Counted from the stretch's first letter, positions 39,735 to 50,296 are shown. The stretch is 64,000 bases of DNA from Meiothermus sp. (GCA_026004095.1 BPIL01000013.1:1-64000), one strand, 5' to 3'. Made by a program: numbers and translations. Notes: a model not told the origin generated them from the sequence alone.

Positions 39735-40672
39735 GCGGCCGGCGTTCCATACTGGCAAACACGCATGGGGTGAGGCATGTCTAGAGGGGGGCGCATATCC
39801 TACCAGTCTGGTCGATGCCTTTACCGAGGTGCCGGGCGGCGGCAACCGGGTCGCCCTGGTGCTGGATGCGCGGGGCCTAACCACCGAGGAGATGCAGCAG
39901 GTGGCCGCCAAGCTGGGACAGCCCCAGGCCGCTTTTGTAACCCACTGGGAGGGCAGCCGCTTTCGAGGTGCGCTTCTTCGCGGCCAATGGTGAGGTGGAG
40001 TTCAGCGGACATGCTGCGGTGGCCCTGGCCGTTACCCTATCGAGGGAAGTGGAGTCCTCCAGCGACCCGCGAAAGCTATACTTCCGCACCATTGGGGAGT
40101 CGCTTCTGGTTGAGGTGGCCGATCGGCGGGCTACGGTGCAAAGCCCCAGCCCCCGCTTCCGCGACCCCCCTCCCTGGAAAACCCTGCAAGAGATCATCGA
40201 GGTGATGGGGGCCAACGAGCGTTATATACACCGCGGTCTGCCCTACGGCATCACATTCACCGGCTTGTGGACGCTTTTTATGCCATTGGTGGCCCCGGGG
40301 CTGGTGGATGCCCTCGAGCCCGACATGGAGCAACTGGCTAAGCTATCCGACGCGCTCGAGGTAGCCACCATTCACGCCTACGCGCCTTACGGCCCCCGCC
40401 GCTTTTATGCGCGCACCTTTGCCCCCGCCCTGGGCATCCCCGAGGATCCGGTAACCGGTTCGCCCAACGCGGCCCTTGGTGCCCTGCTGGCCCGCGCCGG
40501 GGTGGTGCCCCGCTGGGAGGGCCAGGTATCCCTGAGCGTTACCCAGGGCCACCGCATGGGCGGCCCCGGCCAGGTGGAGGTGCGGGTTTCATACGGCCCT
40601 GCGGGCAACATTCTGGGGGTGTTCATCGGGGGTACGGCGGTGGTGGCCGAGCATGGGGTGATCGAGCTCTGA
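39724..40672 (+). pseudogene. PhzF-family isomerase, frameshifted
   Basis: PhzF-like proteins are epimerase-fold enzymes related to phenazine biosynthesis isomerase. The N-terminal part (LVDAFTEVPGGGNRVALVLDA, TEEMQQVAAKLGQPQAAFV) is in one frame; the rest (FFAANGEVEFSGHAAVALAV, FAPALGIPEDPVTGSPNAALG) is in another. The switch is near 39963-39966 (CGCTTTCGAGG), where removing one base rejoins them. A second oddity is the start: ATG 39777 would give a natural N terminus only if the G6 run at 39786-39791 lost one G. Without that, GTG 39724 overlapping aspS is needed. Confidence 0.75.
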
Positions 40673-40748
40673 GCGGAGGCGCCCTAAGCCCCTCGGGGAG
40701 TCAGCCTAACATCCACTTAAAGGCGGTTACAGACCCATGACCCGGAAG

Positions 40749-41587
40749 ATGCCCCAGCAAGATTTCCACGGCCTCGTCCATCCAACTGGTTCTGATCGAT
40801 ATCGACGGCACCCTCTTTGGGCCCCAAGGCGTACCCGAGTGCGCCTGGCAGGCCGCTCAGCGGGCTCGAGCCGCCGGCCTGCACCTGAGCATCTGCACTG
40901 GACGTCCCGGACGAGGGTTCGCGCTCGAGTATGCCAGACGGCTGGATCCTGCGGGCCTGCACATTTTCGAGTCCGGGGCGGTGGTGGTCTCTGGACAGGG
41001 TGAGGTGCTGCGGGCCTCTGCGCTACCCCCATCGATCTATCAAAGGCTCCTGCGATCTGGGCCGATCCCACGGCTCTGCCGCTCGAGGTCTACACCGCTG
41101 AAGGTGGTTTTTACCGTGAAAGCCAGCACCCCGACCTGGTGTTTCACGAAAGCATGCTGGGCTGCCCGGCGGTTCTGCGCGGTTTAGACGATGTGGGTGA
41201 GCCGGTGGTGCGGGTGCAGTTCGTCTGGCGGGCCTCCCCTAGCCTGGCAGGCTGGCCCGCGCGCAGATTGCTCAGATGCTAGAGGTGGAGGTGCACGAGG
41301 CCACCAGCCCGGGCATGCCGGGGGTGGGTTTCAGTTCGGTCACAGCCGCTGGTGTCTCCAAACGGGCCGCGGCCGAGTGGGTGGCAGCCCGGCTGGGCCT
41401 GGATCTGAGTCGGTGCGCGATGGTGGGCGATGGTGAGAACGACCTCGAGCTGATCCGGGCAACGGGCTTGGGCATTGCTATGGGCAACGCACCGGAGCAG
41501 GTTAAGCGAGCAGCAAAAAGGGTGGTTGGGCCGGTTGATGCGTGCGGCCTCGAGCAGGCCCTGGCAATAATCCTGGCACAGTTATAG
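40749..41587 (+). pseudogene. HAD-family (Cof-like) phosphatase, decayed tandem copy
   Basis: Pieces of a Cof-type HAD hydrolase occur in three frames. The first is LVLIDIDGTLFGPQG...SICTGRPGRGFALEYARRLD from about 40780. The next is LEVYTAEGGFYRESQH from about 41082. The last is MVGDGENDLELIRATGLGIAMGN up to 41587. At least two single-base deletions (near 41051 and 41250) and possibly a third at the start are needed to explain them. The gene is clearly similar to the intact HAD gene 60 bp downstream, so it is a degraded or mis-sequenced tandem duplicate. Confidence 0.75.
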
Positions 41588-41602
41588 CAGTTTGTGTTTA
41601 TT

Positions 41603-41626
41603 TTCACGATAAAGTATGTTCGTGAA
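41603..41626. promoter_or_regulatory. 24-bp palindromic operator candidate upstream of the HAD gene
   Basis: TTCACGA-N10-TCGTGAA is perfect, extended to TTTTCACGA and TCGTGAAAA. TTGTGT (41592) and TATGTT (41615) form a possible promoter with a 17-bp spacer overlapped by the element, so here it could act as a repressor site. Confidence 0.65.
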
Positions 41627-41646
41627 AACCATATCTAAAAGCGATC

Positions 41647-42465
41647 ATGATTAAACTTATCGCCCTAGACCTCGATGGAACCTTTTACGCCGGTCGTGCC
41701 CTGGGTGTCCCCGCCTCGGCCTGGGAGGCAGTGGAAAAAGCGCGCCACCACGGGCTTAAGTTCGCGGTATGCACAGGGCGGCCCCAAGGGGGATACGGCC
41801 TCGAGTACGCCCGGCGTCTGGAGCCCCATGGGGCGCATGTTTTCAACGACGGGGCCTCGGTCTGCGATGCGATGGGCCGTCCGTTGCAAGCCCATCCGCT
41901 GCCCCACCTCGCCGAGCTGGTGGGGTTGGCTCGAGCCCATGCCCTGCCCTTCGACCTGATGGGGGCCGAGGGGGGCCGCTACTACGAGGAAGGGTTGATG
42001 CCCCCAGAGCTGCTATCGCATATCGAGATCACCGGGGTTGAGGCCCGCTCAGCCCGCCTCGAGGAGATCGAAGAAACCCTGGTGCGGCTGTGGTTTGTGG
42101 TGGGCGACCTGGGCCTGTGGGAGAGCGTTAAGCCCGAGCTGGCCGCCCTGCCTTTAATCGATCTGGCCGAATACATCAGCCCCCGCGAGGTCATCGCTGG
42201 GGTGATCCGCAAAGGCGTCTCCAAGGCCACGGGCCTGCGCTGGCTGGCCCAGTACTACGGCCTCTCACTGAGCGAAATTGCCATGATCGGCGACAGCCAC
42301 AACGACCTCGAGGCCATCCGCGAGGCCGGGCTCGGCATCGCCATGGGCAATGCGGTAGACGCCATCCGTGCTGCAGCCAGGCACATCACCAGGCATGTGC
42401 GCGAAGATGGCTTTGCTGAAGCGGTCGAATATATTCTGGCCTACAACCGTCAAAACCAGTTGTAA
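41647..42465 (+). CDS. HAD superfamily Cof-type phosphatase
   Basis: This 272-aa protein has all four HAD motifs: IALDLDGTFYAG near residue 8 (nucleophile Asp), VCTGRP near residue 40, a Lys near residue 200 (GVSKATGL) and MIGDSHNDLEAI near residue 216. A C2B cap lies between motifs II and III. It removes phosphate from small metabolites such as sugar phosphates or flavin nucleotides; the substrate is unknown. It is the intact partner of the decayed copy upstream. Confidence 0.9.
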   Translation: MIKLIALDLDGTFYAGRALGVPASAWEAVEKARHHGLKFAVCTGRPQGGYGLEYARRLEPHGAHVFNDGASVCDAMGRPLQAHPLPHLAELVGLARAHALPFDLMGAEGGRYYEEGLMPPELLSHIEITGVEARSARLEEIEETLVRLWFVVGDLGLWESVKPELAALPLIDLAEYISPREVIAGVIRKGVSKATGLRWLAQYYGLSLSEIAMIGDSHNDLEAIREAGLGIAMGNAVDAIRAAARHITRHVREDGFAEAVEYILAYNRQNQL

Positions 42466-42519
42466 AAGCCGGGATATTCTTCCCTTCGCAAACCCCGACC
42501 CGAAGGTCAGTATGGGTGC

Positions 42520-43008
42520 ATGTTCGGTATTCGCGACCGGGAACTCGGGGCGCTGGTTGCTTTGATGTTCACGCCGTTTGGTCTGCAGCTCCTGGGATGG
42601 GCCGGTACGCCGCTGGGTGGGGGGCCCTGTGGGGCCATCAGCCCGAATCAGTGGCTGCTCGAGCAGCCCCAAGCCTTTTTTTACGCGCAAATTATGCTGT
42701 GGGGCCTGGCATTACTTATGGCTACTGGGTTTTTCATTCTGATGCTGGGCTTTATGCACAATGGCATGGTTCCCAAAGCACAAGCCCGTCCGTTTGTCTG
42801 GGCAGGGCAAACCATCAGCAGCCTCACCGCCCTCATCTACCTGCTCACCCGCACCACCGGGCTGCCCACACCAAGCCCCCTCGGCTGGCTGCTCTCCGGG
42901 GCTGAACCCATGGACGCGCTCGGGGTGATAATTCTGCTGGTGCTGGTAGCCCACAGCGTCTGGGCCCTCAACTGGCAAAAACACGCCCACGCCCACCCTG
43001 CATCGTAG
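42520..43008 (+). CDS. Hypothetical membrane protein
   Basis: This 162-aa protein is not recognised. About four hydrophobic helices are visible, near residues 10-27, 55-80, 95-112 and 128-150, with a His-rich C terminus (KHAHAHPAS). The segment GGGPCGAISPNQWLLEQP between helices 1 and 2 contains the only cysteine. It lies between the HAD gene and the SpeD-like gene on the same strand. Confidence 0.6.
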   Translation: MFGIRDRELGALVALMFTPFGLQLLGWAGTPLGGGPCGAISPNQWLLEQPQAFFYAQIMLWGLALLMATGFFILMLGFMHNGMVPKAQARPFVWAGQTISSLTALIYLLTRTTGLPTPSPLGWLLSGAEPMDALGVIILLVLVAHSVWALNWQKHAHAHPAS

Positions 43009-43051
43009 CCACATTTCGCATCGGCAACTATCTATGTTAGGATATTTTGCC

Positions 43052-44445
<1,394 letters not shown>

Positions 44446-44492
44446 CCCGCAGCTTGGTGTTTTTTTAATCCGCAAGGCATAGAATCTAAGCC

Positions 44493-45176
44493 ATGCAGAG
44501 AACCCTCTTTGTCGTAGTGGCTGTTCTGGCTATTGCCATAGCCGCCGTGCTATTTGTGGTCTTGCGGCCCAAGGCCACCACCAGCACCACAGACGCTGCC
44601 GCCGGTGCGCGCTTTGTGATCGGCAACCCGGAGGCCAAAGTAACCGTGGTGGATTTTTCCAACTATCTATGCAGCCATTGCCGTGACCACGCCAACGAGG
44701 TATTCCCGCTTATCAAGCGGGACTACATCGATACCGGCAAGATTCGCTACGTTTTCCGCGATTTTCCCTTTGGGGGGCAGGAAAACGTGATCCGGGCTGG
44801 GGAAGCGGCGGCCTGCGCGGCTGACAACAACCTGTACGTTGAGTACCACGAGGCGCTTTTCCGCGCCCAGATGCAGTGGGCCGGCCTGAGTGGGGAGGCC
44901 CTTGACAACTACTTTACCGACCTGGCCGGGCAAATTGGAATTGCGCCAGCCACCTTCTCGCAGTGCCTCAAGTCGGGAAGCAAACGGGCCGGGGTTCTAG
45001 CCGACCAGAAGCTGGCCACCGATCTGGGCCTGACCGGAACTCCATCCTTTATCGTGAATGGGGAAACCTACGCCGGCCAGCGCTCCTACGATAGCTGGCG
45101 GGAAATTCTCGACAAGGCCCTGGCCAAAGAGTCCAGCAGTGATCAGGGCGGTAGCAGCAGCCCCGCCAAGCCTTAG
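44493..45176 (+). CDS. Membrane-anchored DsbA-like thioredoxin-fold protein
   Basis: This 227-aa protein has an N-terminal membrane anchor (residues 4-26), a Thr/Ala linker and a DsbA/BdbD-like thioredoxin domain with CSHC near residue 57 and the cis-Pro loop GTPSFIVNG near residue 187. It probably oxidises or isomerises disulfides outside the membrane. The C-terminal tail is Ser/Gly-rich. TAGAAT (44480-44485) lies 7 nt before the ATG, suggesting a leaderless transcript. It is convergent with clpX. Confidence 0.9.
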   Translation: MQRTLFVVVAVLAIAIAAVLFVVLRPKATTSTTDAAAGARFVIGNPEAKVTVVDFSNYLCSHCRDHANEVFPLIKRDYIDTGKIRYVFRDFPFGGQENVIRAGEAAACAADNNLYVEYHEALFRAQMQWAGLSGEALDNYFTDLAGQIGIAPATFSQCLKSGSKRAGVLADQKLATDLGLTGTPSFIVNGETYAGQRSYDSWREILDKALAKESSSDQGGSSSPAKP

Positions 45177-45191
45177 ACCGGCCCTAATACC

Positions 45192-45223
45192 CCGCGACCC
45201 TCGCCTGCAGGCGAGGGTCGCGG
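45192..45223. terminator. Convergent terminator hairpin between the DsbA-like gene and clpX
   Basis: A perfect 32-nt palindrome, CCGCGACCCTCGCCTGCA and its complement, stands between the two convergent stops. The U-run is short on both sides (TCTGGTTT on the plus strand), but the stem is very stable. Confidence 0.75.
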
Positions 45224-45243
45224 TCTGGTTTGAATAAGCCTGG

Positions 45244-46440
45244 TCAGGAGGCCTGCCGTAAACGGGCCTCCTCGAGGGCCATCAACGGCTTATCCAGGTG
45301 AGGCAGGTCAAAGACCACCTCTTTGATACCTGATGTGGGCAATTCAAACATCAGCTCTACCATCGCCTTCTCGATAACGGCCCGCAAACCACGCGCCCCC
45401 GTACCGCGCTTTAGAGCCCGGCGGGCGATCTCACGCAGGGCCCCCGGCGTAAAGCGAAGCTCGATACCCTCCATGCGCAGCAGCTCCTGATACTGCCGAA
45501 TAAGGGCGTTGCGGGGCTCGGTCAGAATGCGCACCAGGGCTTCTTCGTCCAGGGCCTCGAGCTGTACCATCACCGGCATCCGGCCCACAAACTCGGGAAT
45601 CAGGCCAAAGCGCACCAGGTCTTCCGGGATCACCTCGGGCTTCTCCTCGGTCTTCTTGGGACGCGTGAAGCCAATGGGGTTCTGATCCACGCGGGACTGC
45701 ACGATGCGCTCGAGGCCATCAAAGGCCCCACCCAGGATAAACAGGATGTTTTTGGTATTCAGCGCAATAAATTCCTGGTGGGGGTGTTTGCGTCCTCCTT
45801 GCGGCGGTACGTTGGCTACGGTGCCTTCGATGATTTTAAGTAGGGCCTGCTGCACCCCCTCACCCGAAACGTCGCGGGTCAGGCTGGGGTTCTCGGACTT
45901 ACGGGCAATTTTATCGATCTCATCGATGTAGATGATGCCTTTCTCGGCCGCCTGGACATCGAAATCCGCCGCTTGCAGCAAGCGCAGGAGCACGTTTTCT
46001 ACATCCTCACCCACGTAGCCAGCCTCGGTCAGGGTGGTGGCATCGGCGATGGCAAAAGGCACATCCAGCATCCGGGCCAGCGTCTCAGCCAGCAGGGTTT
46101 TTCCCGTTCCGGTAGGGCCGATCAGCAGCACGTTGGACTTCTGTACCTCGGCCTCTGGATGCAGCAGGCGCTTGTAATGGTTATAGACCGCAACTGAAAG
46201 GGTCTTTTTGGGTAGCTCCTGCCCGATCACATACTGATCCAGGAAGCTTTTGATCTCGGCCGGCTTGGGTAGATGGCGCGGCCCCACAAAACTCGGCCTG
46301 GGCTCCGCCGCGAGCAGATCGCTGGCACGATCCACACACTCGTTGCAGATGTACACCTCGCCCATCGGCGATTCGATGAGCTGGGCCACCTCGGGGTGCT
46401 GTTTACCGCAAAAGCTACAGGAGGGCTTAGTGCGTTTCAC
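45244..46440 (-). CDS. clpX: ATP-dependent Clp protease ATP-binding subunit ClpX
   Basis: This 398-aa AAA+ unfoldase feeds proteins to ClpP. It has an N-terminal zinc-binding domain (CSFCGKQ...[10 protein letters not shown]), Walker [19 protein letters not shown] near residue 107, Walker [11 protein letters not shown] near residue 173, and the IGF-type ClpP loop region PIGFTR near residue 255. It overlaps the end of clpP by 14 bp, so the two are coupled in tig-clpP-clpX order. Confidence 0.98.
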   Translation of the reverse strand: MKRTKPSCSFCGKQHPEVAQLIESPMGEVYICNECVDRASDLLAAEPRPSFVGPRHLPKPAEIKSFLDQYVIGQELPKKTLSVAVYNHYKRLLHPEAEVQKSNVLLIGPTGTGKTLLAETLARMLDVPFAIADATTLTEAGYVGEDVENVLLRLLQAADFDVQAAEKGIIYIDEIDKIARKSENPSLTRDVSGEGVQQALLKIIEGTVANVPPQGGRKHPHQEFIALNTKNILFILGGAFDGLERIVQSRVDQNPIGFTRPKKTEEKPEVIPEDLVRFGLIPEFVGRMPVMVQLEALDEEALVRILTEPRNALIRQYQELLRMEGIELRFTPGALREIARRALKRGTGARGLRAVIEKAMVELMFELPTSGIKEVVFDLPHLDKPLMALEEARLRQAS

Positions 46441-47014
46441 GGCTAACCACCTGATCTACCAGTCCATAGGCCGCGGCCTCTTCGGCGGTGAGGTAATAAT
46501 CCCGCTCTGTATCGCGCTCAACTTTTTCGAGGGGCTGGTTGGTATGCCGCGCCAGAATGGTGTTGAGCACCTTGCGGGTCTTGAGGATCTGTTCAGCCTG
46601 TATAGCGATATCGGTGGCCTGTCCGCCCAGGCCCCGGGCCCAGGGCTGGTGAATCATGACCTTGGAGTGGGGCAGCGCATAGCGCTTGCCTGGCTCACCC
46701 GCCGCTAGCAGCACCGCCCCCATGGAGGCGGCAAGGCCCACGCAGATGGTCGAGACGGGGGCCGTCACAAACTGCATGGTGTCGTAGATAGCCAGGCCCG
46801 CGTCCACATCGCCGCCGGGCGAGTTGATGTACATACGGATCTCCTGGTTAGGGTTTTGCGCCGCCAGGAAGAGAATCTGCGCCACCACCGTGTTAGCCAC
46901 CTGGGCGTCTATGGGCGTGCCCAAGAAGATAATGCGATCCTTGAGCAGGCGGCTGTAAATGTCGTAAACGCGTTCACCACGAGCGGTTTGTTCGATGACA
47001 TATGGAACGATCAT
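46427..47014 (-). CDS. clpP: ATP-dependent Clp protease proteolytic subunit ClpP
   Basis: This 195-aa serine protease forms the double-heptamer chamber. The nucleophile Ser is in [14 protein letters not shown] near residue 97, the His in [10 protein letters not shown] near residue 122, and the Asp follows near residue 171 ([15 protein letters not shown]). ATG 47014 ([18 protein letters not shown]) is the usual family start and is preceded by TACAAT 9 nt upstream on the minus strand. It is followed by clpX. Confidence 0.98.
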   Translation of the reverse strand: MIVPYVIEQTARGERVYDIYSRLLKDRIIFLGTPIDAQVANTVVAQILFLAAQNPNQEIRMYINSPGGDVDAGLAIYDTMQFVTAPVSTICVGLAASMGAVLLAAGEPGKRYALPHSKVMIHQPWARGLGGQATDIAIQAEQILKTRKVLNTILARHTNQPLEKVERDTERDYYLTAEEAAAYGLVDQVVSRETH

Positions 47015-47121
47015 ATCGGCTCTATTGTATGCTGGCGGGCCGCGCCAAGAGGGCATTGGCGCACATAGCGACCCTCAAAAAAACAGGTCAACGAGCGTGA
47101 TAAACCCGCCTTGAAAGCAGA

Positions 47122-47155
47122 AAACCCCCTACCCTTGGCAGGCTCGGGGGGCTGG
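47122..47155 (-). terminator. Terminator after tig
   Basis: On the minus strand a C5/G5 stem with flanking bases (AGCCCCCC...GTAGGGGG) is followed by TTTTCT. It separates tig from the clpP promoter. Confidence 0.6.
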
Positions 47156-47168
47156 ATTGGGCGAATGT

Positions 47169-48392
47169 TCAGGCCGATGCGCCCTCGAGAATCTGCACCG
47201 CCTCGAGCAGGGCTTTATCGTGCAGGCGCTGTATTCTGAGACGGGCCAGGGCTTCCTGACCGAGTTCATTCTGGAGCCGTGCAGGTGTGGTGCGGTAAGA
47301 GCGGGCCACCTCGGCCAGGAATTCATCAAACTCTTCCTGGCTCAGTGCGGTCTTGAGTTCTTCGGCCAGGGCTTCTACTGCCAGGGAACGGCGCAGGCGC
47401 TTGGTTGCGTTCTGGCTGAGGTTTTGCTTGAATTCCTCGAGCTTGCCATCCCGCTCGAGCTGCTTCAGGTACTCGTTGATATCGAGCCTCTGTTGCTGCA
47501 AATCCTCAGCCAGGCTCTGGAGCAGGCTGCGTTCCTCGCGCTGCTGCATGGAGGGGGGAATCTCCACCTCGAGGGCCTCGGCCAGTTTTTCTAAAAGCTG
47601 CGAGGCCTTGGCGTTGCGGGTCTCCCGCTCAAACTGCGCCTGGAGGCTCTCGCGAACCTTGGCGGTGAGGGCCTCGAGGTTGTCCTCACCAACGGTCTTG
47701 GCGAACTCGTCGTCCAGTTCAGGAAGCTGCAGGGCCTTGACCTCCAGAATCTTGGTTTTGACCTCGCGCACCACGGTCTCGCCGTCCTTCACCGGCACCA
47801 AGACCTCATCGCCGGCCTTCTTACCCAGCAAGGCCTCGCGCACATGGGGCTGGGCATTCTCCATCACCACCGGGAAGCGCCCCCCGTCTTCCGTCTCGAT
47901 AAACACATGGTCGTTGGCCTGAACCTCCCGATCAACCGCGACCATCTCACCATAGCGGCTGCGCAGGTCTTCCAGGGCCCGGTTGAGCACCTCATCGGTG
48001 ACCTCGGGCGTCGCGACCTCGAGCTTGAAGCTGCGCCAGTCGGGCAGTTTTACTTCCGGGTAGTTCTCCACCTCCACCGTGTAAACGAAGGGCTCCCCAA
48101 AGGTCAGGTGCTCTTCCAGAACCCGAGCCCCCACCGGCAGAAGCGAAAGCTCCCGGGCCGCCTCGGGGAAAGTTTCGTCACGCAAAGCCTCCTTAACCTC
48201 GCCCAGCAGGATTTCTTTCCCTATCTTGGCTTCAACCACCTTCGCCGGGGCCTTTCCGGGCCTGAAGCCTGGAACTCTGATCCGGCTGGCGTAGTCGCTT
48301 AAAACTGAGCGGTAGGCCTGTTCGACCTGGCTGGCCGGAACCTCCACCTTGATTTTTACCCTGTAGCCATCGCGTTCTAGAATTTCTGCCAC
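47169..48392 (-). CDS. tig: Trigger factor
   Basis: This protein of about 407 aa is the ribosome-bound chaperone. It has the N-terminal ribosome-binding domain with the signature GFRPGKAPAKVV near residue 45, a PPIase FKBP-like domain (about 150-230) and a helical C-terminal arm domain. The GTG at 48392 (then AEILERDGYRVK) is chosen over upstream codons because GAGGTG lies 5 nt before it and it matches family N termini. It lies upstream of clpP-clpX, the common tig-clpPX arrangement, but with its own terminator. Confidence 0.96.
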   Translation of the reverse strand: MAEILERDGYRVKIKVEVPASQVEQAYRSVLSDYASRIRVPGFRPGKAPAKVVEAKIGKEILLGEVKEALRDETFPEAARELSLLPVGARVLEEHLTFGEPFVYTVEVENYPEVKLPDWRSFKLEVATPEVTDEVLNRALEDLRSRYGEMVAVDREVQANDHVFIETEDGGRFPVVMENAQPHVREALLGKKAGDEVLVPVKDGETVVREVKTKILEVKALQLPELDDEFAKTVGEDNLEALTAKVRESLQAQFERETRNAKASQLLEKLAEALEVEIPPSMQQREERSLLQSLAEDLQQQRLDINEYLKQLERDGKLEEFKQNLSQNATKRLRRSLAVEALAEELKTALSQEEFDEFLAEVARSYRTTPARLQNELGQEALARLRIQRLHDKALLEAVQILEGASA

Positions 48393-48488
48393 AACACACC
48401 TCAAGTTCGACCGCGGGGGTCGCCAAGGTCATAGTTTACAACCCCAAACGGGTTTGAGATACACCCCACACCAGCGCAGCATGCCTAT

Positions 48489-48518
48489 CAAAAGAAAAGC
48501 CCCGGGTTACCGGGGCTG
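48489..48518 (-). terminator. Terminator after tRNA-His/tRNA-Leu
   Basis: AGCCCCGG and CCGGGGCT form an 8-bp stem with a short loop, followed on the minus strand by TTTTCTTTT. Confidence 0.88.
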
Positions 48519-48520
48519 GC

Positions 48521-48605
48521 TGGTGCGCGGAGGGGGACTTGAACCCCCACACCTTGCGGCACGAGATCCTAAGTCTCGCGTGTCTACCAATTCCACCATC
48601 CGCGC
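48521..48605 (-). tRNA. tRNA-Leu (TAG)
   Basis: This 85-nt class II tRNA has a perfect 7-bp acceptor stem (GCGCGGA/TCCGCGC), anticodon TAG in loop CTTAGGA, a long variable arm and an encoded CCA. It follows tRNA-His in one transcript. Confidence 0.95.
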
Positions 48606-48636
48606 AAGGGGGAAGAAACTTCTTCCCCACGTGCTT

Positions 48637-48714
48637 TGGGGTGAGCGATGGGACTTGAACCCACGACCCCCGGTTCCACAGACCGGTGCTCTAACCAGCT
48701 GAGCTACGCTCACC
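48637..48714 (-). tRNA. tRNA-His (GTG)
   Basis: The anticodon is GTG in loop CTGTGGA. The acceptor stem GTGAGCG/CGCTCAC is preceded by an encoded G-1 that pairs with C73, the identity mark of tRNA-His. CCA is encoded. It is first in the transcript with tRNA-Leu. Confidence 0.95.
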
Positions 48715-48734
48715 GCGTCGCAGCAGCAAAAGGT

Positions 48735-48763
48735 ATTGTAGGCTTCGCTTCTCGTATCGTCAA
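48735..48763 (-). promoter_or_regulatory. Promoter of tRNA-His/tRNA-Leu
   Basis: On the minus strand TTGACG (48758-48763), a 17-bp spacer and TACAAT (48735-48740) form a near-consensus promoter 20 bp before tRNA-His. Confidence 0.85.
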
Positions 48764-48818
48764 GCCGGACTTAATCGATAAAACCTCAGCTCAAACAACC
48801 TGCCCTGGACAATCTGGA

Positions 48819-48848
48819 TTGACGGTCACATCCCACACATCCTATACT
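48819..48848 (+). promoter_or_regulatory. Leaderless promoter of the tetR-like gene
   Basis: TTGACG (48819-48824), 18-bp spacer, TATACT (48843-48848), then 9 nt to the GTG start. Confidence 0.75.
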
Positions 48849-48857
48849 CGCGCCAAG

Positions 48858-49463
48858 GTGGCGAACGACCGTTCGTTTGAAGAAGCCAGGGAAGGTAAAG
48901 CCAACCGCCGCAGCGAAATTCTCAATGCGGCCGGTCAATTATTTAGCCGACAGGGGTTTCATGCTACCTCCATGCGAGATCTGGCGAAGGCTGTGAACCT
49001 GCAAGGGGGCAGCCTGTATGCCCACATTCAGTCGAAGGAGGAGGTGCTGTTTGAGCTGGTTAACCGGGCCGCAGACGAGTTTCTAAGCAGTGCCGAGGCC
49101 GTGCCTTCCGATCTTTCGCCCAGGGAACAGCTCGAGCGCCTCGTGCGGGGTCACCTCGAGGTGATCGTGCGCGAACTGGACAACGCCACGGTCTTCTTTC
49201 ACGAGTGGAAGTTCCTGAACCCCGAGCTGCAAAGACAAATCACCGCCCGTCGGGATGCCTATGAAGCGCACTTCCGTAGGGTCATAGAAGCGGGCGCGCA
49301 GCAGGGCCAGTTTCAGGTTGAGGATGTCCGGCTTGCCACCCTATTTGTGCTTTCGGCGCTCAACTGGACATACCACTGGTACCGTCCTGGTGGCAAGCTA
49401 ACCCTCGAGGCGCTCTCAAGCCATTACTGCAAACTAATCTTCCGAACCCTCGGCGCTCAATGA
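48858..49463 (+). CDS. TetR/AcrR family transcriptional regulator
   Basis: This 201-aa repressor-type protein has an N-terminal helix-turn-helix (ILNAAGQLFSRQGFHATSMRDLAKAVNLQGGSLYAHIQSKEEVLFEL) and a C-terminal ligand domain (TetR_C_33-like, with EWKFLNPELQRQITARRD). It resembles regulators of fatty-acid or acyl-CoA metabolism, but the target is unknown. GTG 48858 is set by the promoter ending 9 nt before it. It is convergent with a 58-aa membrane protein gene. Confidence 0.9.
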   Translation: MANDRSFEEAREGKANRRSEILNAAGQLFSRQGFHATSMRDLAKAVNLQGGSLYAHIQSKEEVLFELVNRAADEFLSSAEAVPSDLSPREQLERLVRGHLEVIVRELDNATVFFHEWKFLNPELQRQITARRDAYEAHFRRVIEAGAQQGQFQVEDVRLATLFVLSALNWTYHWYRPGGKLTLEALSSHYCKLIFRTLGAQ

Positions 49464-49468
49464 AACGG

Positions 49469-49645
49469 CTAGCGAGGCCCGCGGGCCAGCAGGTTGGCAA
49501 AGCCCAGCGCAAGAACCAGCACCATACCCAGCGCCCAGTACGGAAAAGCGGCAGAAATCCAGCCCTGCCACTGGGCAAGGTAGACCAGCCCGCCCACCAG
49601 GACTGCAATCAGGGCCCATAGACCAAACGGCTTCAGTCCTTCCAT
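49469..49645 (-). CDS. 58-aa membrane protein of unknown function
   Basis: The ATG at 49645 opens MEGLKPFGLWALIAVLVGG and the frame closes at a TAG 49469-49471. The product has two hydrophobic helices (about residues 8-25 and 33-52) and the end NLLARGPR. GGCGGGTG stands before the start. It is convergent with the tetR-like gene, 5 bp from its stop, and lies 9 bp downstream of the peroxidase-like gene on the same strand. Function is unknown. Confidence 0.65.
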   Translation of the reverse strand: MEGLKPFGLWALIAVLVGGLVYLAQWQGWISAAFPYWALGMVLVLALGFANLLARGPR

Positions 49646-49654
49646 AACACCCGC

Positions 49655-50278
49655 CTACTTTTTATCGCGATGCAGATGGTAGTAGATCTCATTGGGCACC
49701 CAGCCCATGGCGTTGGCAATGCGGTTGGTAAAGTTGAACATAGCCGCAACCTGGGCCGCTTCGAAAATGGCCTCGTCGGAAAGCCCGATGGCCCGCAACA
49801 TCTGCACATCGGCGGAACTCATCGAGGCGGAGTCCACGGTGATCTGGTAGGCGAAATCCAGCAGGGCATGCTCTCGAGGGGTCAGGGGCGCCCTTCGGTA
49901 GTTGGCCGCGAGCACCTCCGGCAAAACTGGGTCACCGGTAATTTCGCGCAGATAGGCCGAGTGCGAGGCCAGGCAGTACTCACACTCGTTGGCCGAGGAA
50001 ACCACCACCGCGATCATCTCGCGCTCTTTGCGGCTCAGGTGGCTCTGGTCTTCGTTGCGCATCAGAAAGTCGTAATAGCGAAACCAGCGCAGGAAGTGCT
50101 CGGGGGTGAGGGCAAAATTGCGGGCTACGTTGGGGATAAAGCCGGTTTTTTCCCTGAACTTACCAAACAACACCCGGACATCCTCGGGCACCTCGCTTTC
50201 CTCGGGCACCCTGACCCATGCGGTGGGCCTGGTCTCGGGGGTGTCGCCACCCTTGGCGGTTTTTCGAGGGGTTGCCAT
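49655..50278 (-). CDS. Peroxidase-related (AhpD/CMD-like) protein
   Basis: This 207-aa protein has the carboxymuconolactone-decarboxylase/AhpD-like motif ECEYCLASHSAYL near residue 100, with the redox CxxC and the His, and the flanking pattern KEREMIAVVVSSAN. This matches the uncharacterised peroxidase-related family, which probably reduces peroxides through the Cys pair. It lies in a minus-strand run with a B12-binding protein and an SRPBCC protein. Confidence 0.88.
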   Translation of the reverse strand: MATPRKTAKGGDTPETRPTAWVRVPEESEVPEDVRVLFGKFREKTGFIPNVARNFALTPEHFLRWFRYYDFLMRNEDQSHLSRKEREMIAVVVSSANECEYCLASHSAYLREITGDPVLPEVLAANYRRAPLTPREHALLDFAYQITVDSASMSSADVQMLRAIGLSDEAIFEAAQVAAMFNFTNRIANAMGWVPNEIYYHLHRDKK

Positions 50279-50296
50279 GGTTTTCTCCCGATCCGC

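Noticed and set aside
22625-41626. The TTCACGA palindromes as parS centromere sites
   Set aside because: The parS arms abut without the 10-bp gap, no parAB genes are near, and the copies sit at promoters of unrelated genes.
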